Shown piece after piece: positions 1 through 6,521 of a DNA stretch of 23,553 nucleotides. The notes beneath the pieces are model-generated. The model saw only the letters and a program-made list of their open reading frames with translations, was not told the DNA's origin and did not search any database. This stretch comes from a virus: IMG/VR virus record IMGVR_UViG_3300028800_001391, positions 1-23,553 of that record; one strand, written 5' to 3'. The position numbers were made by a program, and so were the translations under genes. The stretch's first letter is position 1. Every line of letters begins with the position of its first letter.

Positions 1-84
1 TATCTTGCGCGGGTTCTTGTCCCACTTCTTGAGGTCTGCAATGTTGCGCAGCTCGGGTACCCATTTGATGCCAAGTGCCTCCAT
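1..84 (-). CDS. ParB-like N-terminal domain protein, 3' part outside the window
   Basis: The minus strand opens with an ATG at 84 and encodes 28 residues before the window ends; no stop is reached. The peptide begins MEALGIKWVPELRNIADLKK and continues WDKNPRKI. The pattern 'I-x-x-L-K-x-W-x-x-N-P-R-K-I' is typical of the start of ParB/sulfiredoxin-like nuclease domains, which in phages occur alone or fused in front of DNA methyltransferases. Only the first strand and loop of that fold are visible, so partition protein, nuclease and methyltransferase fusion cannot be told apart. The gene begins one base after the TAA of the upstream secreted-protein gene, suggesting the same transcript. Confidence 0.6.
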   Translation of the reverse strand, partial: MEALGIKWVPELRNIADLKKWDKNPRKI

Positions 85-85
85 A

Positions 86-637
86 TTAATTCTGTGGGGG
101 AGTCGCGGGTACAGTCGCGTGCGCCGTGCACGATCCGGTGACGCCGTTGAGAGTCACGTCCATCTCGTAGTCGGTCGGACCGAAGATGTAGTAGTACAGC
201 GGGCCCGCGAGTGCGCTGCTATTGAATGTCGTGCCCTTGTTCGGGTATGCGACCACTTGTCCACCCGTCGAGATGGTCGCATAGGCGCCCTGCGTGTAGA
301 CCCATCCGAACTGCACGCGCCACCCCATGTTGGGCAGATTTACCGCTTGCGCCCAGAACGAACACGTCGGGGCGACGGCACCAGTGCTTGTGGCTTGGTC
401 GTCCTGCGAAACCGATCCAGTATCCGCCGGCGGGGAGGCGGTGTCGACCGGAAGAGTCGGTGCGAGGACGGGAGTGACGGCCTCTGTCGTGATCGACTGC
501 GCGGCCTGTTCTGCTTTCGCCACCAGCAGAATCTGGTTCGCGATTTGCAGCGCCTGTATCTTGAATTGAACCGGCACGTTCGGTGACTGCACCTGAACGA
601 GAAGCGAGAGTACTAATGCGATGAGTGTATTTAACAT
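86..637 (-). CDS. Small secreted or membrane-anchored protein, unknown function
   Basis: 183 residues. A hydrophobic N-terminus (about residues 3-16, LNTLIALVLSLLVQVQ) looks like a signal peptide or anchor. Residues 17-45 form an amphipathic helix rich in Ala, Gln and Ile, followed by a Thr/Pro/Ala/Ser-rich linker (about 50-90) and a beta-rich C-terminal part with two cysteines (about 92 and 170) that could form a disulfide. This layout of anchor, low-complexity linker and small extracytoplasmic domain suggests a surface-exposed protein, but I do not recognise the family. The start is preceded by an A/T-rich leader (AAAAATAAAATT) and no Shine-Dalgarno sequence. It follows the structured element at 665-795, which may lie in its 5' UTR. 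Superinfection exclusion or host-surface modification are guesses only. Confidence 0.7.
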   Translation of the reverse strand: MLNTLIALVLSLLVQVQSPNVPVQFKIQALQIANQILLVAKAEQAAQSITTEAVTPVLAPTLPVDTASPPADTGSVSQDDQATSTGAVAPTCSFWAQAVNLPNMGWRVQFGWVYTQGAYATISTGGQVVAYPNKGTTFNSSALAGPLYYYIFGPTDYEMDVTLNGVTGSCTAHATVPATPPQN

Positions 638-664
638 AATTTTATTTTTACTTCTAAACTGTTC

Positions 665-795
665 CTCGGTCTACTCCCTGCCCGGGCGCAACCGGGCGGG
701 GAGCCGCTGGGAGGTCTCCGGATGAACACCAACCGGAATTCCCAAAAATTGAGCGCGCTCACCTCTGCCGTTTTTCAGACAGAGAGTAGGCCGAG
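665..795 (-). ncRNA. Candidate structured RNA element between two genes
   Basis: There is no gene from 638 to 799. In the minus-strand RNA, 795-781 pairs with 679-665 as a 15-position helix (CUCGGCCUACUCUCU with AGGGAGUAGACCGAG) with one C-A mismatch and one U-G wobble. Inside it are GCCCGG-UUGCGC-CCGGGC directly next to the closing helix, UUCCGG/CCGGAG around an 11-nt loop, and GAGGU/ACCUC that could enclose that hairpin. No run of T follows, so it is not an intrinsic terminator. The folding is by eye. It could be a 5' UTR regulator, a free small RNA, or a cruciform DNA site; the outer repeat also gives it the look of a 131-bp inverted-repeat element, but no target-site duplication was seen. 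It matches no RNA family I know. Confidence 0.5.
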
Positions 796-799
796 CAAC

Positions 800-1228
800 T
801 CACGGTATCACCTTGACCCACTTCGCGATTTCCTTCGCGCGCTTCTCGGTGAGACTCTTCTCCTTTGAGGTTTCTTTCTCCTCGACCCATCGGTCAATGT
901 CGATAAAGATAGCCGCCTTCAAGTAGTTCGGCTTGTAGAACATCACGACCACGTATGCCTCGACCCCTTTGAGGAAAAAGCAGTCAAACGGATTTTTACT
1001 TCCGAAGTGCATGCGCCTTCCGTTCACTATCGTTGCCTGTTGGTCCGCAATTTTGTGGTAGAGACCCTTATACTTCGCTTGTCGCAATGCGCCTACTTGG
1101 TGATCGTATACCCGGTCGAATGATAGCCGGCGCCCCTTCTCGAGCTTGAGCTCGTACACAGCAGCCCTCTTCGGCGAATCGTTCGCCAACAGATGTTTGA
1201 ACATGACCTGGAATTCTTTCTCTACCAT
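800..1228 (-). CDS. RecU-like Holliday junction resolvase
   Basis: 142 residues, close to a minimal PD-(D/E)XK resolvase. Visible motifs: E26-L-K28 in AAVYELKLEKG, the conserved 'DHQVGALRQAK' helix (42-52), LYHKIADQ (56-63), D82 in NPFDCFFLKG, and a hydrophobic strand followed by IFIDIDRW near the C-terminus. The RecU/PBP-related-factor-A family has the order ELK, 'H-Q-x-x-x-L', 'Y-x-I-x-D-Q', 'P-F-D', 'IDID', and all are present. The enzyme would cut four-way junctions left by RecA-driven recombination or fork repair before packaging, which fits the RecA, SSB and helicase genes upstream. There is no clear ribosome binding site before the ATG. A related archaeal-type Hjc-like fold is the main alternative; a junction-processing nuclease is likely either way. 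Confidence 0.75.
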   Translation of the reverse strand: MVEKEFQVMFKHLLANDSPKRAAVYELKLEKGRRLSFDRVYDHQVGALRQAKYKGLYHKIADQQATIVNGRRMHFGSKNPFDCFFLKGVEAYVVVMFYKPNYLKAAIFIDIDRWVEEKETSKEKSLTEKRAKEIAKWVKVIP

Positions 1229-1249
1229 AACTATGCCGTCGAGTACGCC

Positions 1250-1855
1250 TTAAGGCAACACGCTTATAATCCCTCGCCGGACAGCCGCAAGGGGCCGTAC
1301 AAGCCGTTCAAGTAGCGAAGGTCTTGTCGCCATGAGGTGCGCGAGTACCTCTTTTCCACTTCGTCCCAATTCTCGATACGATTCAGCGCTATCCACCGGT
1401 TGATTCCCTTGTCGAGTATCCCCGTGTCCATGAACTGGCCCAGCGAGTGCGCGTATTCGCACAACCTCACTAAAGCCCACGTCTCGTTGACCCTCCTCCC
1501 CGCGTGCAAGAGCGCGTGTTCCCACGTCAATCTTCCCTGGCACTGATGGTCCCGAAGTGCCAGTCTCCTCCAGCACTGGCCAGACAGCGGGTGCGCCATG
1601 ACTGCGGCGAGGACTTCGGGCGGTGTTGGGTTCGAGTTCATTGAGTTTCCTATTGAAGAATAACGTGAAGTGCTCGGCGCTGCAGAAGTGATACTCGGGA
1701 TTGCGCGCGCATATCTCCGCCACCGGCTTCCCGGCAAAGAACGGGGGGGCCATCCATCCCGACGTGAAGCCGAGAAGGATGCGGATGTGCCGTTTGTCCG
1801 TGAGGTTCTTCCGGCACTCATCGCACCTATATTGCTCTTCCTTATCTTCTCTCAT
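1250..1855 (-). CDS. Zinc-ribbon protein; only the first ~75 codons look genuine
   Basis: The frame stays open for 201 codons, but only residues 1-75 look like protein. These contain C10-x2-C13 (YRCDECRKN) and a second half HFCSAEHF near residue 58, a split zinc-binding ribbon with a Gly/Pro-rich middle (FTSGWMAPPFFAG). After LNELEPNT the composition turns Arg/Gly-rich and the overlapping +1 frame carries a well-formed HNH protein, so the last ~125 codons are probably out-of-frame readthrough. Either the stop of a short zinc-ribbon gene was lost by a one-base indel, or the zinc ribbon is joined to the HNH domain by frameshifting. The start overlaps the TGA of the DnaQ-like gene as ATGA, implying translational coupling. 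Function: probably nucleic-acid binding. Confidence 0.5.
   Translation of the reverse strand: MREDKEEQYRCDECRKNLTDKRHIRILLGFTSGWMAPPFFAGKPVAEICARNPEYHFCSAEHFTLFFNRKLNELEPNTARSPRRSHGAPAVWPVLEETGTSGPSVPGKIDVGTRALARGEEGQRDVGFSEVVRIRALAGPVHGHGDTRQGNQPVDSAESYRELGRSGKEVLAHLMATRPSLLERLVRPLAAVRRGIISVLP
1264..1641 (-). CDS. HNH-like zinc protein, possible nuclease
   Basis: 125 residues in the +1 frame relative to the zinc-ribbon frame. The start at 1641 is chosen because AGGA lies six bases upstream and the protein looks coherent from there (MNSNPTPPEVLAAVMAHPLS). The core reads HQCQGRLTWEHALLHAGRRV, then N-E-T-W-A-L and LCEYAHS: a Cys, an E-H pair, an Asn and a second Cys/His, the order seen in HNH-type folds of phage proteins. 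The C-terminal part (GINRWIALNR, then a Tyr/Arg-rich helix ending in LNGLYG) resembles the tail of small phage HNH-like proteins. In phages these often act in DNA processing or packaging, but here it sits in the recombination module. Whether it is active cannot be told. It overlaps the open frame of the zinc-ribbon gene entirely. Confidence 0.65.
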   Translation of the reverse strand: MNSNPTPPEVLAAVMAHPLSGQCWRRLALRDHQCQGRLTWEHALLHAGRRVNETWALVRLCEYAHSLGQFMDTGILDKGINRWIALNRIENWDEVEKRYSRTSWRQDLRYLNGLYGPLRLSGEGL

Positions 1856-2469
1856 ACCAGCTTCTTGTATATTTCGTTAGTAAGCATGGTGTCTCCGAGG
1901 GCCCTATGCATCTTCACCTGGGTCGCGTCAATGTCGAGCTGCTTGCAGCAGTGCGCAATGTTGTATTTCACTCCGAAGGCCTTCGTCTCGAGAACGCGAG
2001 CAGCGTACTGCGCAAAGTTCTCGTTCCACTCCCGTTCAATTTCAAGTACCTTTCCTTTGTAAAGCGCTGCCGTGTCTACACCATTCCGATACAGCTTCTC
2101 CTTAATCTCCATTACCTGTCCGATGTTATGCAGACCGTCGTGTGAGACCGCTTCTACCAGGAATGGAATGTCGAAGCGGAAGCCGTTGTGCGTGAGGTTT
2201 ATCCATCCGTATCGGTCGAACCACGACAGGAATTCGTTCACCGCCTCACCCGGGTCCGTCCCCTCAGCGTCGAGCTGCGCCTTGGTGATGGTGGTAATCT
2301 TCGTGATTACCTCTGGTATCGGAATGTGATGGTTGAGAAGCCAGCTTTTTTGCTCAACGACTTTCCCATCCTCGAATCTGACGGCACCAATCTCAAGGAT
2401 TTTCGCGCTCGCTGGGTCGAGCCCGGAGGTCTCGAGGTCCCACGCTATGTAGTGCCTCGGGTACAGCAT
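1852..2469 (-). CDS. DnaQ-like DEDDh 3'-5' exonuclease
   Basis: 205 residues covering one complete exonuclease domain. All three motifs are visible: Exo I with D11 and E13 (AWDLETSGLDP), Exo II with D100 (LTHNGFRFDIPFL), and Exo III with H188 and D193 (MHRALGDTML). The histidine five residues before the last Asp marks the DEDDh subclass of DNA polymerase III epsilon. No polymerase or BRCT/UvrC-like domain is attached. It may proofread for the host polymerase or trim DNA ends during recombination. The stop overlaps the next start as ATGA. It starts five bases after the upstream gene, so it belongs to the replication operon. A role in RNA turnover (oligoribonuclease-like) is possible, but the length and context favour DNA. 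Confidence 0.9.
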   Translation of the reverse strand: MLYPRHYIAWDLETSGLDPASAKILEIGAVRFEDGKVVEQKSWLLNHHIPIPEVITKITTITKAQLDAEGTDPGEAVNEFLSWFDRYGWINLTHNGFRFDIPFLVEAVSHDGLHNIGQVMEIKEKLYRNGVDTAALYKGKVLEIEREWNENFAQYAARVLETKAFGVKYNIAHCCKQLDIDATQVKMHRALGDTMLTNEIYKKLV

Positions 2470-2474
2470 GGTGG

Positions 2475-3026
2475 TTACTTGCCCTGCTTCGCCCGGCGCT
2501 CAATCTCGTGCTCAATCTCCGCGATGAGTTTCTGCGCCTCGTCCGCGCCGAGTTTGTCGACGAGGTCGTAGGCGATCTGCTGCAACGTGCGCGTCTTCTT
2601 CGGCTTCGGCGTGAGCAAGAGCTTCTTGACCTTGCTGAGGGACACGTTCTCGCCGTGCTCAGTTTGGTAGACGAGTTCGAAGTTCCCATACGTGTCGAAG
2701 AACTTGATGGCGAACCACAAGCTGCGTTCCCCCATGTGCCGGCCGCTGATGCGGTTGTCGAGCGCGACACGCGATACGAGTGCGCTGATGCTGACCTTGT
2801 TCTCGCGCTCCTTATTGCGCATCAGCTGACCCGTCTCCCAGAACATGAGCATGGTGTCTGCCCGGGCCTCCTTGCCGCGCTGTACGAGAAGCGCCTCGAG
2901 TTCGTCGATGGTCGACTCGATAACCTGCTCCGTCGGTTTGTTCTTGAACTTCGATGCCTTGAACGCGTCGATCGCGATTTTATCCACGTCGACCGGAACG
3001 ATTGCTTTCGTTGTTTTTTTAGCCAT
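2475..3026 (-). CDS. DUF1016-N-like putative DNA-binding protein
   Basis: 183 residues, mostly helical and charged. The central segment (about 58-115: MLMFWETGQLM, then ALVSRVALDNRISGRHMGER and SLWFAIKFFDTYGN) resembles the winged-helix N-terminal part of DUF1016/YhcG-type proteins, where 'YWEIG' is followed by a recognition helix and 'LWYMRKFYE'. The PD-(D/E)XK nuclease half of those proteins is absent. The C-terminal 40 residues form a Glu/Lys-rich helix likely to make a coiled coil. The similarity is from memory of the motif and is modest. Its start lies inside the end of the previous gene (ATGGCTAA, an 8-nt overlap), so translation is coupled. A DNA-binding accessory of the replication module is plausible; the substrate is unknown. 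Confidence 0.6.
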   Translation of the reverse strand: MAKKTTKAIVPVDVDKIAIDAFKASKFKNKPTEQVIESTIDELEALLVQRGKEARADTMLMFWETGQLMRNKERENKVSISALVSRVALDNRISGRHMGERSLWFAIKFFDTYGNFELVYQTEHGENVSLSKVKKLLLTPKPKKTRTLQQIAYDLVDKLGADEAQKLIAEIEHEIERRAKQGK

Positions 3027-3501
3027 GTATTGCGATTGAATCTAACTTTAGTCTTATAACCCATGCCATTCCCATCTCCTTCGCCGCATCGTAATCGACC
3101 TCGTCAAACCACTCGGCGAGCGGCCTAACGCGAAACGAGCTGAGAAGTCTGGAAAGGCGTGTCTCTTCCTGGTCGCACCATTCGATCTTGCGGCTGTTGA
3201 TTATTTTCATGCGCTCCACGAAGGGCGTTCCCTTGGTGCGCATTTCGTCATTGCGTAAAAGCTCGGCGTCGCGCATTTCGCGGGTCCGGGCCATCAGCCA
3301 CTTGATTTCATCGGCGACCATCTTGTGAAGAACTTTGGGCGTGAATCCTTTGGATGCACGCTCCACCCTATTATGCCTCATGATTTTCACCACGTTTTCA
3401 AGGGTGTGGATAGCCGAAACGTAGGTTTTTAGCCCTGAATTAGCCACTGCACCTAGTGCAGTACGGTAATCGCGCTCCTCTATTTCCTGTGCGTTTTCCA
3501 T
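3019..3501 (-). CDS. Conserved-looking charged helical protein, unknown
   Basis: 160 residues from the ATG at 3501, which follows the helicase stop by one base (TGATATG). An earlier in-frame ATG lies inside the helicase gene and is not used here. The protein is helical and rich in Arg, Glu and Met (for example EIKWLMARTREMRDAELLRN) and has a single cysteine. No motif is recognised. The N-terminal codons (residues TALGAV) contain one of three copies of the 17-bp palindrome described at 3446. It lies between the helicase and a putative DNA-binding protein, so a helicase partner or loader is possible on context alone; nothing in the sequence proves it. Confidence 0.65.
   Translation of the reverse strand: MENAQEIEERDYRTALGAVANSGLKTYVSAIHTLENVVKIMRHNRVERASKGFTPKVLHKMVADEIKWLMARTREMRDAELLRNDEMRTKGTPFVERMKIINSRKIEWCDQEETRLSRLLSSFRVRPLAEWFDEVDYDAAKEMGMAWVIRLKLDSIAIHG
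3446..3462. repeat. 17-bp palindrome, copy 1 of 3
   Basis: ACTGCACCTAGTGCAGT: two 7-bp arms (ACTGCAC/GTGCAGT) around a CTA centre. This copy is inside the coding sequence of the 160-residue protein just after its start. The same 17 bases recur exactly at 6718 and, inverted, at 11207. Possible roles are a repressor operator or another protein-binding site. Confidence 0.8.
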
Positions 3502-3502
3502 A

Positions 3503-4510
3503 TCAGAACGGTATGTCGAGATCCTTCTCGGCCTTTTTCTTACCACCCTTCTCGTCGTCGGAGAAGTCATCGCCCCAATCGTAATCCTCGGTCATGTAGT
3601 GGTCCTTGTGGTACATCGTGAAGAATCCGAGCGTACCGTTTCGGCGATTCTTGAACACGCGAACCTTCGCTTTGTTGTCCTCTTCCTCAATTTCCTCGCG
3701 CCGGGGCTTCGTGCCGTCGTTCGAGTTTTTGATGCGCCACACCCCGATTATCGTGTCGGCGAGACGCGTGATGAGACCGGAGTCGCGAATGTCTTCCTTA
3801 CGTGGCTCACGCGCAGTGCCCTGCGGATCGTCCTTGGTGTGCGCGATAAGGAACACGGCGAGGTTGTGCGTAATCGCTATGTTCTTGATACGCGCGACGA
3901 GGTCGCCTATTTCGAGCGATACGTTCTGCATTTTCGCCATCGGAAATATCTGGTGGATGTGGTCGATGTACACGATTTTGAGGAGCTGCCCATCCTTCTC
4001 GACCTTGACCTTCGCCTCGATGATCTTGTCCTCGATCCAGTCGACCATCTCGTATCGGCGCCGATGCTTCGTCTCCCACTCGCGCACGTACGCCTCCTCC
4101 GCGTCCTCGAGCCCGGCATGCGGCAAGTAGAACAGCGGCACCCTCGGCTGTTCGCCCCCGACCGCCTTGATTAGCTTCTGCATGAACTGGCGCGGCGTGA
4201 CCTCGAGCGTGAACCATACGCTGTCGACCTTCGCCTCCGCCATGTTCTTCGTGATCGACATCAGCAGCGTCGTCTTGCCCTCGCCGGTCGGGCCGGTGAC
4301 CACGATAAGCTCGCCAGCCTCCACGCCGCCGCCTAGGATGCGGTCGAGCGACTTCACGCCAGTGAGTATCTTGAACACCGACTCCTCGGTCTTTGCCAGC
4401 TCCTCCGCGAGCTCGTGCGACGACACGATACGGTCGCGACCCGCGTACGTCGCGAGCCGCTGCTCCTTCTCAAGCAGCTGCTTTCCCTTTAGTTTTTCTG
4501 GAGCAGTCAT
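3503..4510 (-). CDS. DnaB-type replicative helicase ATPase (RecA-fold, SF4)
   Basis: 335 residues. It contains Walker A GPTGEGKTT (73-81), a glutamate in WFTLEVTPRQ (E103), Walker B LKIVYIDHI (D183), a sensor-like VFLIAHTK (219-226) and DIRDSGLITRLADTIIGVWR ahead of the presumed arginine finger. This is the order of the DnaB C-terminal ATPase domain. The N-terminal part is only about 45 residues, so the DnaB primase-interaction domain is missing, as in short phage helicases. The last ~45 residues are acidic/lysine-rich and end EKDLDIPF, like the tip of bacterial SSB. It would form a hexameric ring unwinding the phage fork. It lies directly downstream of the initiator gene (TGATATG junction). 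A KaiC/RadA-like ATPase is the alternative. Confidence 0.85.
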   Translation of the reverse strand: MTAPEKLKGKQLLEKEQRLATYAGRDRIVSSHELAEELAKTEESVFKILTGVKSLDRILGGGVEAGELIVVTGPTGEGKTTLLMSITKNMAEAKVDSVWFTLEVTPRQFMQKLIKAVGGEQPRVPLFYLPHAGLEDAEEAYVREWETKHRRRYEMVDWIEDKIIEAKVKVEKDGQLLKIVYIDHIHQIFPMAKMQNVSLEIGDLVARIKNIAITHNLAVFLIAHTKDDPQGTAREPRKEDIRDSGLITRLADTIIGVWRIKNSNDGTKPRREEIEEEDNKAKVRVFKNRRNGTLGFFTMYHKDHYMTEDYDWGDDFSDDEKGGKKKAEKDLDIPF

Positions 4511-4511
4511 A

Positions 4512-5294
4512 TCACTTCACGTTATTGCGGACCTTGTAACCCTCTATCTGCCTGGCCGAAAGCGCGCGGGTGATGGAGATCGTCTCCTCGTCCGGCTTTC
4601 CCAGCTTGAACCACTCGTCGAAGAGATCGACAATCTGCACCTCGGTGAGGCCGCCAGTATTCATCGCGTAGAGGCACATCTTGTAGCCCTTCACGTCCAT
4701 GACCGGCGAGGACCCGAGCTGCTTCTGCGCCATCTCCACGAACTTCCTCTGCAGCCGCATGGCGATCTTATTTTTTCCCTCCGGCTTCGGCCCAGTACGG
4801 CGCGGCCGAATCTCCTGCCCGTCATCATCTATCGGAACTACTTCCATACTCCGTGGTGAATTCTTACCTTGTAATGGCGAAAACGTCTTTGACGTTTTCA
4901 TTCTCTTGTTATTGTCTTGTATAGTCTTAATTACATTCCCGCTTTTCCGTACATCTCTGCTAGCTTTTCCGTACATCTCTACCCCCTTCTTGAACCGCTT
5001 CTTTGCCTTGAAAACTCTGAATACAATCCCGTACGGCGTTCTGGTGGTCTCGATGTACGGATATGCTCTCAGCTTCTCCACCCACTCGCAGTAGACATTC
5101 CGGGCGATGCCGAGCTCAGCTGCAACCTCTTCGTATTTCACCGGGCGACCCCCAAGCACCAACCCTACTTGTTCCTCGCTGATGGAAGTCATGTGGTCAA
5201 TGAGCCACATATACAACCACACCGCGTTGCGCATACTCTTCACGTGCTTCGGCTCGAGAAGATCGTTTTGAATATATATGCCGAATCCTTTCAT
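4512..5294 (-). CDS. Phage replication initiator / helicase-loader-like protein with N-terminal HTH
   Basis: 260 residues. The N-terminal ~100 (MKGFGIYIQNDLLEPKH, NAVWLYMWLIDHMTS, KYEEVAAELGIARNVYCEW, and a beta wing IETTRTPYGIVFRVF) form a winged helix-turn-helix as in lambda-O/DnaD-type replication proteins. A low-complexity Lys/Ser/Asn linker follows (about 105-170), then a helical C-terminal domain (FVEMAQKQLGSSPVMDVKGY onward) that would contact the helicase. The linker codons carry direct and inverted repeats in an A/T-rich stretch, an arrangement like the lambda origin inside O. The ATG at 5294 has no Shine-Dalgarno sequence. The frame continues upstream for 24 further plausible codons without a normal start. 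Position directly before the helicase supports an initiator or loader role. Confidence 0.75.
   Translation of the reverse strand: MKGFGIYIQNDLLEPKHVKSMRNAVWLYMWLIDHMTSISEEQVGLVLGGRPVKYEEVAAELGIARNVYCEWVEKLRAYPYIETTRTPYGIVFRVFKAKKRFKKGVEMYGKASRDVRKSGNVIKTIQDNNKRMKTSKTFSPLQGKNSPRSMEVVPIDDDGQEIRPRRTGPKPEGKNKIAMRLQRKFVEMAQKQLGSSPVMDVKGYKMCLYAMNTGGLTEVQIVDLFDEWFKLGKPDEETISITRALSARQIEGYKVRNNVK
4879..4980. other. Origin-like element inside the replication gene
   Basis: Three features lie together in the linker of the initiator gene. A perfect 9-bp inverted repeat with a 3-base centre (GAAAACGTC-TTT-GACGTTTTC) is at 4879-4899. An A/T-rich stretch follows at 4900-4938. Two exact 18-bp direct repeats (GCTTTTCCGTACATCTCT) are at 4941-4958 and 4963-4980, with a 22-bp period. 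The two direct copies are read in different codon frames, so protein sequence does not explain their identity. Iterons plus an A/T-rich region plus an inverted repeat within the initiator gene is the lambdoid origin layout. Function is inferred from this arrangement. Confidence 0.5.
4941..4980. repeat. Iteron-like direct repeats, 2 x 18 bp
   Basis: GCTTTTCCGTACATCTCT occurs at 4941-4958 and again at 4963-4980, separated by GCTA. They are read in different reading frames of the initiator gene, encoding EMYGKA in one copy and RDVRKS in the other. Confidence 0.8.
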
Positions 5295-5350
5295 GGCGTT
5301 TGGGTCGATGATTGTACCGTCAGCTGTGAGCGTGCGAGGCCCACAGCCGA

Positions 5351-5359
5351 AGTGGATAA
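5351..5359 (-). promoter_or_regulatory. Near-consensus DnaA box
   Basis: The minus strand reads TTATCCACT, one mismatch from the DnaA box TTATNCACA. It lies in the 68-bp gap between recA and the replication initiator gene, about 370 bp from the iteron-like repeats. A single box can occur by chance; position is the only support. Confidence 0.3.
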
Positions 5360-5362
5360 CCC

Positions 5363-6379
5363 TTATTCTTCCCGCATCTTAGCCATCACAGCCTTGGTGA
5401 GGTCGCGCTCCACTTTCGCGTCGTCGATGAGGAATTGCCGGGCACTCTCGAGTCCGCGGCCGAGCTTCACCTCTCCCCACTTGTAGTCGGTTACGAGCCC
5501 GAACTTCTCGCCGAGTGCGAGCAGCTCACCTTCCCGGCTAATGCCCTGGTTGAACATGACATCGAATTCGCACTGCTTGAACGGTGAAGCAACTTTGTTC
5601 TTGATGACCTTGCATCGGACGCGGGAGCCGATGGGGTCCTCATCAGCAGTTTTCTTGATGTACGCGATGCGCTTAATTTCGATGCGCACGCTCGCGTAGA
5701 ACTTGAGCGCCTTGCCCCCAGACGTCGTCTCCGGCGGAGCGCCCCACGTTGCTTGTGCCGCGAGGTTCATGCGCGTCTGGTTGATAAAGATGACGATTGT
5801 GTTCGACTTCTTAATCACGCTCGTGAGCACACGCATAGCTTGCGACATGAGCCGGGCTTGCGCACCTATCTTCTGCTCGCCTATCTCGCCCTCAATCTCC
5901 GACTTCGGGGTGAGGGCGGCGACGGAGTCGACCACGATCACGCCCATCTTCCCACCGCGCACAAGCGCGTCCACAATCTGGAGCGCCTGCTCGCCGTTGT
6001 CCGGCTGGGAAATCAGCAGCTTCTCAATCTTTACGCCGAGCCGCTTAGCGTACTGCGGGTCCATCGCGTGCTCCGCATCAATGAATGCGCACTCCTCTCC
6101 TTTCATCTGCGCGTTTGCTATCGCGTGGAGGGATAGCGTGGTCTTGCCGGAACTCTCCGGACCGAATATCTCGATGATGCGGCCGCGCGGGTAGCCCCCG
6201 ATGCCAAGCGCCCAGTCGAGACCGATGCTCCCGGTCGGCAGCGCGTCAATGTCGACGTTGCGCGTCGTGTTCAGCATCATGATGCTCTCGTCGCCGAACT
6301 TCGCTCGAATCGACTTGAGCGTGTCTTCGATGGAAGAACCGGTAGCGACCTTCTTAACTTTCTCCTTTGGCTTATTCAT
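5363..6379 (-). CDS. recA: RecA recombinase
   Basis: 338 residues, near full length for bacterial RecA (about 350). Walker A is GPESSGKTT (73-81), then the FIDAEHAMDPQYAKRLGV block (from 99), Walker B GVIVVDSVAAL (D151) and the L1 region PKSEIEGEIGEQKIGAQA. The FINQTRM segment leads into loop L2 (about 201-219), followed by GGKALKFYASVRIEI. L2 reads LAAQATWGAPPETTSGG and is longer and different from the usual IGVMFGNPETT, so DNA-binding details may differ. The short C-terminus lacks the strongly acidic tail of E. coli RecA. A phage-borne complete RecA next to an SSB and a RecB-like nuclease makes an independent strand-exchange system. The start overlaps the preceding 49-residue gene by 8 nt (ATGAATAA). 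Confidence 0.97.
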   Translation of the reverse strand: MNKPKEKVKKVATGSSIEDTLKSIRAKFGDESIMMLNTTRNVDIDALPTGSIGLDWALGIGGYPRGRIIEIFGPESSGKTTLSLHAIANAQMKGEECAFIDAEHAMDPQYAKRLGVKIEKLLISQPDNGEQALQIVDALVRGGKMGVIVVDSVAALTPKSEIEGEIGEQKIGAQARLMSQAMRVLTSVIKKSNTIVIFINQTRMNLAAQATWGAPPETTSGGKALKFYASVRIEIKRIAYIKKTADEDPIGSRVRCKVIKNKVASPFKQCEFDVMFNQGISREGELLALGEKFGLVTDYKWGEVKLGRGLESARQFLIDDAKVERDLTKAVMAKMREE

Positions 6380-6521
6380 GCTTTTTTCTTTCGGTAAATC
6401 CCTTTATCTCTTCAGCCATTCGCCCAGCCGTCTCCAAGCCCATGATGAGCGTGCCGACAAACATGAGAAATATGCCTGCTGCGAAGAAGGGCGAACCGAA
6501 TACCATTCTGATAAACCTCAT
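6372..6521 (-). CDS. 49-residue single-pass membrane protein
   Basis: This small frame translates as MRFIRMVFGSPFFAAGIFLM, a continuing hydrophobic helix FVGTLIMGLE, then a charged tail ending TERKKHE. It has one membrane helix (about residues 7-29) and a positively charged C-terminus. It is tightly packed: its ATG overlaps the upstream TGA (ATGA) and its TAA overlaps the recA start by 8 nt. That coupling on both sides argues it is real. No family is recognised. A membrane tether or regulator inside the recombination operon is possible but unproven. Confidence 0.7.
   Translation of the reverse strand: MRFIRMVFGSPFFAAGIFLMFVGTLIMGLETAGRMAEEIKGFTERKKHE

Noticed and set aside
665-700. G-C hairpin read as an intrinsic terminator
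   Set aside because: No T run follows on either strand, and the hairpin is part of a larger fold with a long closing helix.
4941-4980. Direct repeats considered as a CRISPR-like array
   Set aside because: Only two 18-bp copies with a 4-bp spacer, inside a coding gene; no unique spacers and no cas genes are present.
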